From Lachnospiraceae bacterium (GTDB lineage: Bacteria > Bacillota > Clostridia > Lachnospirales > Lachnospiraceae): 64,000 nucleotides of DNA. The stretch covers positions 20,773-84,772 of the forward strand of contig JAILEM010000084.1 of NCBI GenBank assembly GCA_024687745.1, written 5' to 3'. The notes under the pieces are model-generated. The model was given only the letters and a program-made list of their open reading frames with translations. It searched no databases and was not told where the DNA came from. The translations under genes and the position numbers were made by a program. Each line of letters opens with the position of its first letter. Positions within the stretch are counted from its first letter, which is position 1. Shown in pieces: positions 35,528-44,067 of this stretch.

Positions 35528-35595
35528 ATCATCCTTATACTATCATCTGTATTATCATCCTTATATTATCATCCTTATACTATCATCTTTATACT
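35528..35595. repeat. 14-bp tandem repeat between the HAD and SGNH genes
   Basis: Five units of ATCATCCTTATACT or close variants (one shortened to 12) occupy 35528-35595. The last coding bases of the SGNH gene just downstream contain a similar ATATCCTTATAT, so the array may also derive from a gene end. Confidence 0.75.
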
Positions 35596-35616
35596 TATCT
35601 ATCATAAGGATCCGCT

Positions 35617-36651
35617 CTAAAACATATCCTTATATCTAAGTGCAAATTCTTCGGAAAACTTTTTTGCTCCTTCATCATTTAAATGGGAAGCATCTCCGAA
35701 GTATTTATTATCATATTCGGGAATCTCTGTCTCATAAATACCCTCAGGATAATATACGGAAAGCCCTTCTATATATTCAAAATATTGACTTAAGTAGTCA
35801 TCGTTTAACGATTCATACGAGGCGGTATTCATTGGAGGTTGACTAACCGTGATATTTACTGCATTTTCCTGACATAGACGGAGGATTTTTATCATATATT
35901 CATCCAGTATCGGATGGTCACCGTCCGTTTTAAACTCCGTATAGTTAGATTCGTAGTTAAGATAGTCGCATCCGTCCATCGTACCGAAGTGATACTGTCC
36001 CCTGCTTTCATCAAGCTCCTTAAGCCTTAAACTGTTATCTTCATATCTTAAGAAAAACCTGGCATTTATAAGTGCGGGCAGATAGCTGTCAGGGAGCCTT
36101 AAATACATGCTTAAAAGACTGAAAAGGTCGTGTTCTCCGTCATTAAAGGTATCAGCTTTAAGTTTTCTTCCCTCTGTATAGGTTTTTATAGCATCCGTTA
36201 TCGAAAAGTGGTGGAAGTATATACTCCTCGTCCAGTAGTTATCTATATATGAATAATGGAAGGGAGAAAACATTATCACAACATTTTCCGGGCAGCCGAC
36301 ATTTTCGATATAATCCCTTAACGTATAATACATCTCTATGCTCGTCGCCCCGCCTATGGCCAGATTTATACAGTCATCGCTCATACAGGTTGGCTTAAGG
36401 TCCGCCATAGCCGCAGAATCGCCTATTATTATCGTTTTAAAGTCCTTCTCTCTGTATCCTTCCTCTCCCCCTTTACCTTCTCCATCACCATATATACCGC
36501 CCTTTCCTGACTGGATATCCTTTGTATATTTCCAGGACGGATAATCCGTATCCTGATAATACATTGGGAAAAAGGCTGTATAGAGGATGATAAAAAGCAC
36601 AGGCAGCAGAGCTAAAAGGAACTTTAAGAAAAAGTTCAGGTTTCTGTTCAT
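35617..36651 (-). CDS. SGNH/GDSL-type acyl esterase-like membrane protein partnered with MBOAT
   Basis: 344 residues. An N-terminal membrane helix (about 8-30) anchors an extracellular SGNH fold. The nucleophile motif is FKTIIIGDSAAMADL (Ser about 79), the Asn/Gly block IGGATSIEMYY, and the Asp-His pair FGDASHLNDEGAKKF near the C-terminus. A Gly/Glu-rich loop (about 49-67) separates anchor and domain. Such proteins, like DltD or AlgX/AlgJ, work with an MBOAT acyltransferase on cell-envelope polymers. The MBOAT gene lies directly upstream in the same direction. Confidence 0.8.
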   Translation of the reverse strand: MNRNLNFFLKFLLALLPVLFIILYTAFFPMYYQDTDYPSWKYTKDIQSGKGGIYGDGEGKGGEEGYREKDFKTIIIGDSAAMADLKPTCMSDDCINLAIGGATSIEMYYTLRDYIENVGCPENVVIMFSPFHYSYIDNYWTRSIYFHHFSITDAIKTYTEGRKLKADTFNDGEHDLFSLLSMYLRLPDSYLPALINARFFLRYEDNSLRLKELDESRGQYHFGTMDGCDYLNYESNYTEFKTDGDHPILDEYMIKILRLCQENAVNITVSQPPMNTASYESLNDDYLSQYFEYIEGLSVYYPEGIYETEIPEYDNKYFGDASHLNDEGAKKFSEEFALRYKDMF

Positions 36652-36697
36652 GTATTTATCGCTCCATTAATATCATTACCGGAACTCTCCGGCAGGT

Positions 36698-36766
36698 CTT
36701 AAGCTTAAGCCCGGTCAAAACTCAAGCTTAAACCGGGTCAATACTTAAGCATAAGCCTGTTTAAAA
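36698..36766. repeat. 23-bp tandem repeat overlapping the MBOAT stop codon
   Basis: Three 23-bp units lie at 36698-36720, 36721-36743 and 36744-36766, each starting CTTAAGC or CTCAAGC. The third contains the MBOAT stop codon (36761-36763). The inner CTTAAGCTTAAG is self-complementary. Confidence 0.8.
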
Positions 36767-38206
36767 GCTCTGGTACAAAAATTCCTTTGATGACAGGTTC
36801 AGGGAGAATATTATCATTATAATAAGAAGATAATAAAAACTCCACCTGAGCGGAAATCTGACATTTTCAAACAAGCCCGAGATATCACACTGCTTTTTTT
36901 CACAGGCAAGCTCCACTATTATCAAAATGACAACTGCTCCGATGACAAATACAAGGTTGTCAACGCCAAGTCCCAGACTAAATACCGTCCCGTCTGTCAG
37001 GGATGAGATATCAAACCTTTGAACTATGGCCGAGTATATTCCTGACATATCCTTAACATTTGCGGATAAGAACGGAACCCAGGTAGAGGTTACCAGAAGA
37101 TAGGTTATGACGATCCTGAAGATATCATGGAGCCTTCCGTATCCTGCATCTCCCGGTTTCTTTATCTTTATGCCAAGCTTTCTGAATATATTATCCCTTA
37201 TATATCCGATGACCTGATATCCTCCATGGAGTCCTCCCCATACAAGAAAGGTAAGATCTGCTCCATGCCAGAGACCGCTCACGAGAAATACGAGCATTAT
37301 ATTGATATATTTCCTAAACTCTCCCTTTCTGTTTCCGCCGAGAGGAATATACATATAATCCCGGAACCAGGTGGAGAGGGAAATATGCCATCTTCTCCAG
37401 TGCTCCGCTATACTTCTTGCAAGATACGGCTGTCTGAAATTATTTGTAACCTCGTATCCGAGTATCCCCGCACAGCCAAGGGCTATAAAGGAATACCCGG
37501 CAAAATCGCAGTATATCTGGAAGGAATAAGCGAAAAGCCCAAGCACCAGTATGGAGCCTGCCATTTCCTCATAGGATCCGAATATCGTATCCGTAAGTAT
37601 CAGCATCCTCGGTACTATCACGAGCTTAAAAAAATATCCCCAGAGCATATACATAAGACCCTTCTTAATCCTTACGGGGTCAAACTTCTTATTATCATAT
37701 ACATCCGTCTGGCAGAGAAAATTCTTCGAACGCTCTATAGGTCCCGAAAGAAGGCAGGGGAAAAAGGAAACAAATAACGCATACTTCAGAATGTTCTTTT
37801 CCGGTCCGGTCTCATTCCTGTACCTGTCAATAATATATGTTGTTGATTGAAAAACATAAAATGAAAGTCCCGCAGGTATTATTATATCAAGCTTCAGCGA
37901 GGATCCTGCAAGTCCAAGGACAAAGTTGCTGTACTTTATGATAAGTAAGGATAACAGATTCAACGTAACTCCCGATATCAATATTGCCTTTCTGCTAAGC
38001 CATGTTATTTTATCCATCAGATTGCCTGCGGTCCATGATATAACAGTTGCTATTATTAAATATACGACCACAGAACCGTCCTGACAAAGATAATAAAAGT
38101 AACTGCTCAAAAGCAGCCATATATATTTGATCTTATCGGGAAGAACAAAATACAGGATTATCACTATGGGGAAAAATATTAAGAACTGCAATGAGTTAAA
38201 TAGCAT
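36761..38206 (-). CDS. MBOAT family O-acyltransferase (AlgI/DltB-like)
   Basis: 481 residues with about eleven hydrophobic segments. MBOAT signatures are SYFYYLCQDG near the N-terminus, GLSFYVFQSTTYIIDRYRNE, and AEHWRRWHISLSTWFRDYMYIPLGGNRKGEFRKYINIMLVFLVSGLWHGADLTFLVWGGLHG with the catalytic His. The family transfers acyl groups across the membrane to exported polysaccharides or teichoic acids. With the following SGNH protein it likely O-acetylates an envelope polymer that cannot be named. The frame reaches 38236, but the ATG at 38206 (MLFNSLQFLIFFPI) has AGAGGTGG close upstream. Confidence 0.9.
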   Translation of the reverse strand: MLFNSLQFLIFFPIVIILYFVLPDKIKYIWLLLSSYFYYLCQDGSVVVYLIIATVISWTAGNLMDKITWLSRKAILISGVTLNLLSLLIIKYSNFVLGLAGSSLKLDIIIPAGLSFYVFQSTTYIIDRYRNETGPEKNILKYALFVSFFPCLLSGPIERSKNFLCQTDVYDNKKFDPVRIKKGLMYMLWGYFFKLVIVPRMLILTDTIFGSYEEMAGSILVLGLFAYSFQIYCDFAGYSFIALGCAGILGYEVTNNFRQPYLARSIAEHWRRWHISLSTWFRDYMYIPLGGNRKGEFRKYINIMLVFLVSGLWHGADLTFLVWGGLHGGYQVIGYIRDNIFRKLGIKIKKPGDAGYGRLHDIFRIVITYLLVTSTWVPFLSANVKDMSGIYSAIVQRFDISSLTDGTVFSLGLGVDNLVFVIGAVVILIIVELACEKKQCDISGLFENVRFPLRWSFYYLLIIMIIFSLNLSSKEFLYQSF

Positions 38207-38225
38207 CGGCCACCTCTGGGTACGC

Positions 38226-38254
38226 TTGTATTCCAATTTCGATTATATTATAAT
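38226..38254 (+). promoter_or_regulatory. Promoter of lepB
   Basis: On plus, TTGTAT (38226-38231), 17 nt, then a consensus TATAAT (38249-38254). It sits between the divergent MBOAT and lepB genes. Confidence 0.7.
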
Positions 38255-38313
38255 GATGAAGATGTCCATGCGTCAAGAACAATGAGACAGATCAAAACAC
38301 ACGGGGAGTGAGC

Positions 38314-38910
38314 ATGTTTAATAAAGATCCTAAGAAAAAAGAAACCGAAAAGGAAAAAGAAGACCCTGAGAAGATAGATATAAAGGAAGAGATCAAGGAA
38401 TGGGTTATAGCCATAGAGGCAGCCGTAATTCTTGCAGTCGTCCTTAATATGTTCATCATAGTCAATGCCGTCATACCTTCGGCATCTATGGAATCCACCA
38501 TAATGACCGGCGACAGGATCTTCGGAAACAGACTCGCCTATATAAACAGCGATCCTCAAAGAGGTGATATCATCATCTTTAAGTTTCCCGATGATGAAAA
38601 ACAGCTCTTCATAAAAAGAGTCATCGGTCTTCCGGGAGAGACCGTTGAAATGATAGACGGTAAGATTTATATAGATAACTCCGATACGCCCCTTAATGAA
38701 CCCTATGTGATGGAAACTCCTCTTGGGAATTACGGACCGGTCACGGTTCCTGAGGGAGCATACTTTGTAATGGGTGATAACAGAAACAATTCCGCCGATT
38801 CAAGGTACTGGGTCAATACCTTTGTATATAAGGAAAAGATACTCGGACGGGCAGTCTTCAGATACTTCCGTCAATTCGGCAAAATAGAGGAAAGTCATCC
38901 TACCTACTAA
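38314..38910 (+). CDS. lepB: Signal peptidase I
   Basis: 198 residues. After a charged cytoplasmic start (NKDPKKKETEKEKEDPEK), one membrane helix (about 30-50) leads to the serine-lysine protease domain. VIPSASMESTIMTGDRI carries the nucleophile Ser, KQLFIKRVIGLPGE the general-base Lys, and YFVMGDNRNNSADSRYW box E. It removes signal peptides on the outer face of the membrane. The frame includes a GTG two codons earlier, but GGGGAG is spaced for the ATG at 38314. The DUF2974 gene follows six bases later. Confidence 0.95.
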   Translation: MFNKDPKKKETEKEKEDPEKIDIKEEIKEWVIAIEAAVILAVVLNMFIIVNAVIPSASMESTIMTGDRIFGNRLAYINSDPQRGDIIIFKFPDDEKQLFIKRVIGLPGETVEMIDGKIYIDNSDTPLNEPYVMETPLGNYGPVTVPEGAYFVMGDNRNNSADSRYWVNTFVYKEKILGRAVFRYFRQFGKIEESHPTY

Positions 38911-38916
38911 ACTGAA

Positions 38917-40119
38917 ATGCTCAATATAACAGCTTACGTAAAAAAATACGGCAACAGAACTCTTAATGAGCTTCCGTTCGGTGAAGTGGATTCACTTATA
39001 CTTTGCCAGTTAAGCTATCTCAAATTCGACGACATACTTCATATCGACGATATGGTCAAACTCGGAGTTTTATCCGGTCACAAAAATATCGCCTCCATTT
39101 ATCTTGATAAACGTTACAGTAAGAATAACCGTGAATTGTTTGAGGCCTGCGCTTCAAGCGAAAGATATAAAGATATCATTTTAAAAAATTATGTAAATAT
39201 AACAGACAGGGACAAGGAAATTCAGTTTTCCGCACTGACCTTTATATTTGACGACACCCTCTCCTATATAGCCTTCAGGGGCACGGATGACACCATAACC
39301 GGATGGAGGGAGGACTTCAATATGGCCTATAAAAGTCCGATCCCCGCACAGATACATGCTCTTTCCTATCTAGAAAACATAATAGATCTGATCCCCGGTA
39401 GTATTTATGTCGGAGGCCATTCAAAGGGCGGGAATCTTGCAGTATATTCCGTGGCAAAATGCTCATATTCACATAAGCAGAGGATCAAAAAGGTCTATTC
39501 CCATGACGGACCCGGCTTCAGATCAGGTATAATAACCGACTATGAAGCGGCTTATTTAAAAAAACATCTTGAAAAATCGGTACCCTCTTCATCAGTAATA
39601 GGAATGCTCTTAGAGGAATCGGGAAGTTTTGAGATAGTTGACTGCAGGGGCTTTTCCTTTATGCAGCACAATCCCTTCAACTGGGCGATAAGAGGCCACC
39701 GGTTCAAAAAGGATAAGTCCATCACAAGGTCTGCCTATGTCGGAGAGGAATCCATAAACAAATGGGTGATGGATATGTCAGAGGAAGAGCTAAAGACCTT
39801 TGTCGAAACCTTATTTGAACTGTTTGACATAGCGGGCATAAGCAATGTAAACACCTTTTACGATAATACTACGGAATCTATCATAAAGATCATAAAAGCC
39901 GCCGGTTCCATCGACGAGGACAGAAGACAGCTGATGAACCAGTTTTTCAAAAGACTTGTATATCAGACAAGACCCTCTGCCCAGGATATGAACGAATTAA
40001 AGCTTTTCGATAATACGGATTATATGAAGGACGGAAAAGCCAGGCTTAAAAAGGAGTTCAAAAACGGAGTAAGACTCCTAAAGGATTACTTTAACAGATA
40101 TAAGCCAAAAGACCAGTAA
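38917..40119 (+). CDS. DUF2974 (Mbeg1-like) alpha/beta-hydrolase
   Basis: 400 residues. The family start PFGEVDSLILCQLSYLKFDDI and AFRGTDDTITGWREDFNMAY match lipase-like DUF2974 proteins. The nucleophile elbow YVGGHSKGGNLAVYSVAKC is GxSxG, and SHDGPGFRSGII likely holds the catalytic Asp. It has no signal peptide. Substrate is unknown; esterase or lipase activity is plausible. It is translated with lepB (6-bp gap, weak ribosome site). Its last 42 bp overlap the end of the convergent traX-like gene. Confidence 0.85.
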   Translation: MLNITAYVKKYGNRTLNELPFGEVDSLILCQLSYLKFDDILHIDDMVKLGVLSGHKNIASIYLDKRYSKNNRELFEACASSERYKDIILKNYVNITDRDKEIQFSALTFIFDDTLSYIAFRGTDDTITGWREDFNMAYKSPIPAQIHALSYLENIIDLIPGSIYVGGHSKGGNLAVYSVAKCSYSHKQRIKKVYSHDGPGFRSGIITDYEAAYLKKHLEKSVPSSSVIGMLLEESGSFEIVDCRGFSFMQHNPFNWAIRGHRFKKDKSITRSAYVGEESINKWVMDMSEEELKTFVETLFELFDIAGISNVNTFYDNTTESIIKIIKAAGSIDEDRRQLMNQFFKRLVYQTRPSAQDMNELKLFDNTDYMKDGKARLKKEFKNGVRLLKDYFNRYKPKDQ

Positions 40120-40836
40120 GTGAACCGGATAGATAAAGTAAAACAGATACTTTAGCTTTATACCCCTTTTGTTATTGTAGAGCATTATAGGTATGATCGA
40201 AAAAAAGGCCGTCGGTTCATATTCAAAGATAGCCTCTCCTGCCATCAATGCCACAAGTCTGAACCTTCTGAATGTGTACATCAATACTATGGCGATGATC
40301 CCCTTATAGCTGTAATCTGTTTTAAGTACATAGGCAAGTCCCATGCCTGCAAGTGCGATCACGGCAAAATTAAGCATTCTTAGATAAACATTATATTTCT
40401 CATCATAGGCAAACCTGTCTATCAGGTATATGGTAATAAGCCCGAGAAACAGTGTAAAGATAACATTCTGATATGTAGGATCCCACCATTTTTCCCTTAT
40501 GGCCCTGTCAAATACAGGCTCGCTGACTATGGCGGTCAACAGCAGATTCAGTGCGTATTTCCTGACATTCTTAGTATGGATAAAGCCTTCAACTATCAAA
40601 AAACAAAAGATCGGAAATGCAGTCCTCCCGACAGCCCTCATTATCTCGTAGAGCTTACTTAGGGCATCAAACCTCTCATAGGGCATATTTCCTACATTAT
40701 TTAAAATATACGGATTTAAGATGATAGCCGCTCCATGATCGATAAACATTCCTATGTAGGCTATTATCTTTAATGTGGAATTGGAGATCCCGTGATCCTT
40801 TACGAAGGCTTCAAATTTTGTGACCAAACCGTACAT
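40078..40836 (-). CDS. TraX family membrane protein
   Basis: 252 residues with roughly seven hydrophobic segments. STLKIIAYIGMFIDHGAAIIL, AVGRTAFPIFCFLIVEGFIHTKNVRKYALNLL and FTLFLGLITIYLID are typical of TraX. The founding member acetylates F-pilin, and chromosomal homologues in Firmicutes may be acyltransferases. AAAGGA precedes the ATG. Its 3' end overlaps the convergent DUF2974 gene by 42 bp, leaving no room for a separate terminator between them. Confidence 0.88.
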   Translation of the reverse strand: MYGLVTKFEAFVKDHGISNSTLKIIAYIGMFIDHGAAIILNPYILNNVGNMPYERFDALSKLYEIMRAVGRTAFPIFCFLIVEGFIHTKNVRKYALNLLLTAIVSEPVFDRAIREKWWDPTYQNVIFTLFLGLITIYLIDRFAYDEKYNVYLRMLNFAVIALAGMGLAYVLKTDYSYKGIIAIVLMYTFRRFRLVALMAGEAIFEYEPTAFFSIIPIMLYNNKRGIKLKYLFYFIYPVHLLVFWLISVKVIL

Positions 40837-40870
40837 GACAAACTTCCTTTATTTTTGTGCATTTTTTCAA

Positions 40871-40898
40871 TGACTTATATATTATTTTATGATATAAT
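40871..40898 (+). promoter_or_regulatory. Promoter of the DUF3048 lipoprotein gene
   Basis: A consensus TATAAT (40893-40898) has a weak -35 TGACTT (40871-40876) 16 nt upstream. It lies in the divergent gap facing away from the traX-like gene, leaving a leader of about 85 nt. Confidence 0.5.
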
Positions 40899-40990
40899 GC
40901 CTAAGAGATTTTGTAAACAAAGCTGCACTATTTTTTCAGATCGATATTCAGACTGATACAGGGCAGCAACATAAACGGAGGATTATAATA

Positions 40991-42109
40991 ATGAGGAAAA
41001 GATTATTACTGATTCTTCTTTCTTTGTCTGTATGCGTGGTTGCAATGGCCGGCTGCAAGGACAAAAAGAAAAAAGAAGAAGCCGAACAGGTTCCTTCAGC
41101 GGATCCTGTGATACAGGTAGTAACGGATGAGGTAACCCCTGCTCCTGTAGAGGTAACACCCACAGAAGAATCAAGAGAGGGTATGTACAGATCAGAACTT
41201 ACTAATGAGTGGATCGATGAGGCATTAAAGGATCAAAGGCCGATAGCCGCCATGGTAGATAACGAGAAAACAGCGTTACCGCACTATGGACTTTCCACAG
41301 CTGATGTAATATATGAGATGACAAACTCAACAGCTAACGAAGGTGTAACAAGACTTATGGTCCTTGTAAAGGATTGGGAAAGTATCACACAGCTTGGATC
41401 GATCCGAAGCGTAAGACCGACAAACCTTCAGATCGCTCCCGAATGGAACGCAGTTGTATGTCACGACGGAGGCCCCTTCTACATAGACGAATACCTTGCA
41501 AAAGACTTTGTCGAGAACTTCTCGGGAACCTTTTCAAGAGTTGACAACGGTAAATCAAGAGAGTTTACCGAATATATATGTACCGGAGACCTTGATAAGA
41601 ACTTTGACAGCAAGGGATACAGCAGGACATATAATGACTACTATCCCGGACCGCATTATCAGTTTGCAGACGAAGCCAATAAGGTAGATCTTTCAGCTGA
41701 TGCAAAGTCAAAGGATGCGAAGACCATAAATCTTCCTTTCAAGCACAACAAGCCCGTTCTCGAGTATGATGAGGCAAGCGGAACATATAAGTATTCGGAA
41801 TACGGATCGGCACATGTGGATCCCGGCAATAATAATGAACAGCTTGCTTTTACAAATGTCCTTTTACAGGATGCGAGATATGTTAAATTTGATGACAACG
41901 GATATATGATGTTCCATTCGATCGACTTTAACAGAGACGGATACTATATAACAGGCGGAAAGGCAATTCCTGTTACCTGGTCAAAGGAAGACGAGCTTAC
42001 ACCTACCAGATATTATGATATGGACGGTAACGAGATCAAGCTTAACACAGGAAAGACTTATGTAGCTCTTATTCCCGATGATATATGGGACAATCTTGAA
42101 ATAAAGTAA
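40991..42109 (+). CDS. DUF3048 (YerB-like) lipoprotein
   Basis: 372 residues. The signal peptide ends in a lipobox VAMAGC (Cys about 22), followed by a charged Lys/Glu then Pro/Thr-rich linker. Two DUF3048 domains follow. The first has RPIAAMVDNEKTALPHYGLSTADVIYEM, EGVTRLMVLV, LGSIRSVRPTNLQIAPEWNAVVCHDGG; the second has DPGNNNEQLAFTNVLLQDARY and GKAIPVTWSKEDELTPTRYYDMDGNEIKLNTGKTYVALI. It is anchored outside the membrane; YerB is of uncertain function and may bind cell-wall sugars. GGAGGATT precedes the ATG. A bidirectional terminator follows 20 bp later. Confidence 0.9.
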   Translation: MRKRLLLILLSLSVCVVAMAGCKDKKKKEEAEQVPSADPVIQVVTDEVTPAPVEVTPTEESREGMYRSELTNEWIDEALKDQRPIAAMVDNEKTALPHYGLSTADVIYEMTNSTANEGVTRLMVLVKDWESITQLGSIRSVRPTNLQIAPEWNAVVCHDGGPFYIDEYLAKDFVENFSGTFSRVDNGKSREFTEYICTGDLDKNFDSKGYSRTYNDYYPGPHYQFADEANKVDLSADAKSKDAKTINLPFKHNKPVLEYDEASGTYKYSEYGSAHVDPGNNNEQLAFTNVLLQDARYVKFDDNGYMMFHSIDFNRDGYYITGGKAIPVTWSKEDELTPTRYYDMDGNEIKLNTGKTYVALIPDDIWDNLEIK

Positions 42110-42127
42110 TACCTTTAATAAAAAGAT

Positions 42128-42172
42128 AAAAAAGCAGTGCCGGTAAGTTAAGATAACCGGCACTGCTTTTTT
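42128..42172. terminator. Bidirectional terminator between the DUF3048 gene and lgt
   Basis: AAAAAAGCAGTGCCGGT (42128-42144) pairs with ACCGGCACTGCTTTTTT (42156-42172) around an 11-nt loop. T tracts exist in both directions, so it ends the plus-strand DUF3048 transcript and the minus-strand lgt transcript. Confidence 0.9.
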
Positions 42173-42266
42173 GTGTATTATATTGTGTTATATTATGTAT
42201 TTTTTATCTGTATCTGTAATTCCTTTACTCTCAAAGGCTTAACCGTCTCAATTAAGCTCTGTTATC

Positions 42267-43073
42267 TTAAGCCTCTGTCGTATCGGAGGTTTCCTCAGCT
42301 TCAACATCCTCAGCCTCCCAGGAGGGCTTTAGGTTTATCTTTGTTGTGATCGCAAAAAAGATGATCGAGAAGATCAGCATAAAGATCGATATGAACTGTG
42401 ATGTCGATAATCGTCCCACAGCCCCTCTCTCATCGTTTCTTAAGAATTCCACGAGAAATCTTCCTATTGCGTAGGCTCCAAAGTATGTGGCCGCTATATA
42501 TCCCCTTCTTTTAAACCTCTTCCCGAATATTATAAGAAGCAATCCAAGTGCAAAATCAAAGACTGCGGATATAAGCTGTGTAGGTATTAAGGGTATACCG
42601 GCCGGTGCCAGTGATCCTTCAGGAAAAACAACACCGAAGTGCGAATTTGTAGGTCTTCCGTAGCAGCACCCCGCCATAAAGCAGCCGAGTCTTCCGAATC
42701 CCTGGTTGATGGCAACACACGGGACAAGCAGATCGATATAGCTTAGAAAAGACAGCTTTTTTATCCTGCAGTAAATGTATATGCAGAGAACTCCGGTTAT
42801 GATACCTCCATATACAACAAACCCTGAGGACCCTATAACACTTAAAGGATCAACGATGAGCCTGTCAAACTCCACTATCATATACATGAGCTTTCCGCCA
42901 AGGAAACCGAATATCAGGGTAAATATCGCAATATTTGTGTAGTGGTCAGCCGAAAGCTTTATCTTTGGAGCTAAGTACGATCCGATAAGGACTGCAGCCA
43001 TAAATCCGAGACCTATCAGCAGACCGTAACTGTGAACCGTAAACTTCCCGATGCTGAACAGATCGATCTTCAT
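42267..43073 (-). CDS. lgt: Prolipoprotein diacylglyceryl transferase
   Basis: 268 residues, a seven-helix membrane enzyme that attaches diacylglycerol to the lipobox Cys of lipoproteins. HSYGLLIGLGFMAAVLIGSYLA, GGKLMYMIVEF, and the signature VAINQGFGRLGCFMAGCCYGRPT are clear. GRFLVEFLRNDERGAVG lies near the C-terminus, and an acidic tail follows the last helix. The frame opens at 43082, but the ATG at 43073 (MKIDLFSIGKFTVHSYG) has AAGGAT at proper distance. Its substrates in this window include the TPR and DUF3048 lipoproteins. Confidence 0.94.
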   Translation of the reverse strand: MKIDLFSIGKFTVHSYGLLIGLGFMAAVLIGSYLAPKIKLSADHYTNIAIFTLIFGFLGGKLMYMIVEFDRLIVDPLSVIGSSGFVVYGGIITGVLCIYIYCRIKKLSFLSYIDLLVPCVAINQGFGRLGCFMAGCCYGRPTNSHFGVVFPEGSLAPAGIPLIPTQLISAVFDFALGLLLIIFGKRFKRRGYIAATYFGAYAIGRFLVEFLRNDERGAVGRLSTSQFISIFMLIFSIIFFAITTKINLKPSWEAEDVEAEETSDTTEA

Positions 43074-43115
43074 TATTATCATCCTTCTTTCTATATTACT
43101 GTATTACTGTTATGC

Positions 43116-44030
43116 TTACCTTATCAGTCTGTAGAGATCCCTTATCTCATTTCCGGATGCAAGTCCCTCGGTGAAACAGGTTGCGGAGCCGGCCGCAATA
43201 CCCATAACAAAAGCATCCTCAAAGTCATGATTTTCAAGATATCCTGTCAGAAATCCCGCAACCATGCTGTCGCCTGCACCGACAGAGTTCTTAACCATGC
43301 CCATCGGAGCCTGTCTTCTAAGTACTCTGCCATCCTCGGTAACCAGAAGGGCTCCCTCACCCTCCATCGAGACTAAGACGTTTCTTGCACCGTTGCTCTG
43401 CAGCTTTCTTGCCGCATCCTCTATCCTTCCTATATCTGACGTGGAGAAATTCTCGTTAAAAAGCTCCGATAGCTCGATATGGTTAGGCTTTATCAGAAAC
43501 GGTCTGTAGGGAAGTATGTTAAAAAGCGATTCCCCCTGAGTATCCACAACGACCCTTGTTCTTTTATCAGAAAGCCTTTCGATGATGTGGGCGGGCATAT
43601 TCCTGTCTATATTCTCAGGAACAGCCCCGGCAAGCACGAGCACATCCTTATCGGTTATCCTGTCGATCTTTTCAAAAAGCTCATTTATATCCGATGCATC
43701 GATCCTTGGACTTTTTGCATTTATCTCACTTTCCTCGCCTGCCTTGAGCTTTATGTTTATCCTCGACCTTCCGTTCTTTAAATGAACGAAGTCCGTCCTT
43801 ACACCCTTCTTATTTAAGCCCTCTTCAATCTCCCTTCCGGTAAAACCGGCGACAAAACCAAGAGCAGTGTTTTCCACACCAAGCTCCCAGAGTACCTGTG
43901 AAACATTAACTCCCTTGCCACCATAGAAGATATCATCATGGCTCATCCTGTTTATTCTTCCGTTCACAAATCCGCTCTCAAGATAAACAACATAATCGAT
44001 CGAGGGACTAAACGTAAGTGTATATATCAT
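43116..44030 (-). CDS. 1-phosphofructokinase-family hexose kinase (PfkB type)
   Basis: 304 residues of the PfkB/ribokinase family, closest to FruK/LacC. TLTFSPSIDYVV, FYGGKGVNVSQVLWELG, AGFTGREIEEGL, and the C-terminal anion-hole signature NSVGAGDSMVAGFLTGYL with catalytic Asp are present. It would phosphorylate fructose-1-phosphate or tagatose-6-phosphate. There is no PTS fructose enzyme II or DeoR regulator beside it, so substrate assignment is tentative. AGGAAAGAG precedes the ATG. It lies 37 bp after the chemoreceptor gene, with no terminator seen between them. Confidence 0.87.
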   Translation of the reverse strand: MIYTLTFSPSIDYVVYLESGFVNGRINRMSHDDIFYGGKGVNVSQVLWELGVENTALGFVAGFTGREIEEGLNKKGVRTDFVHLKNGRSRINIKLKAGEESEINAKSPRIDASDINELFEKIDRITDKDVLVLAGAVPENIDRNMPAHIIERLSDKRTRVVVDTQGESLFNILPYRPFLIKPNHIELSELFNENFSTSDIGRIEDAARKLQSNGARNVLVSMEGEGALLVTEDGRVLRRQAPMGMVKNSVGAGDSMVAGFLTGYLENHDFEDAFVMGIAAGSATCFTEGLASGNEIRDLYRLIR

Positions 44031-44067
44031 AGGCTCTTTCCTGCTTTCAATTATTTGACCGATTTGA

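Noticed and set aside
38248..38559. Minus-strand frames opposite lepB
   Set aside because: They overlap a clear signal peptidase gene and its promoter and show no conserved motif.
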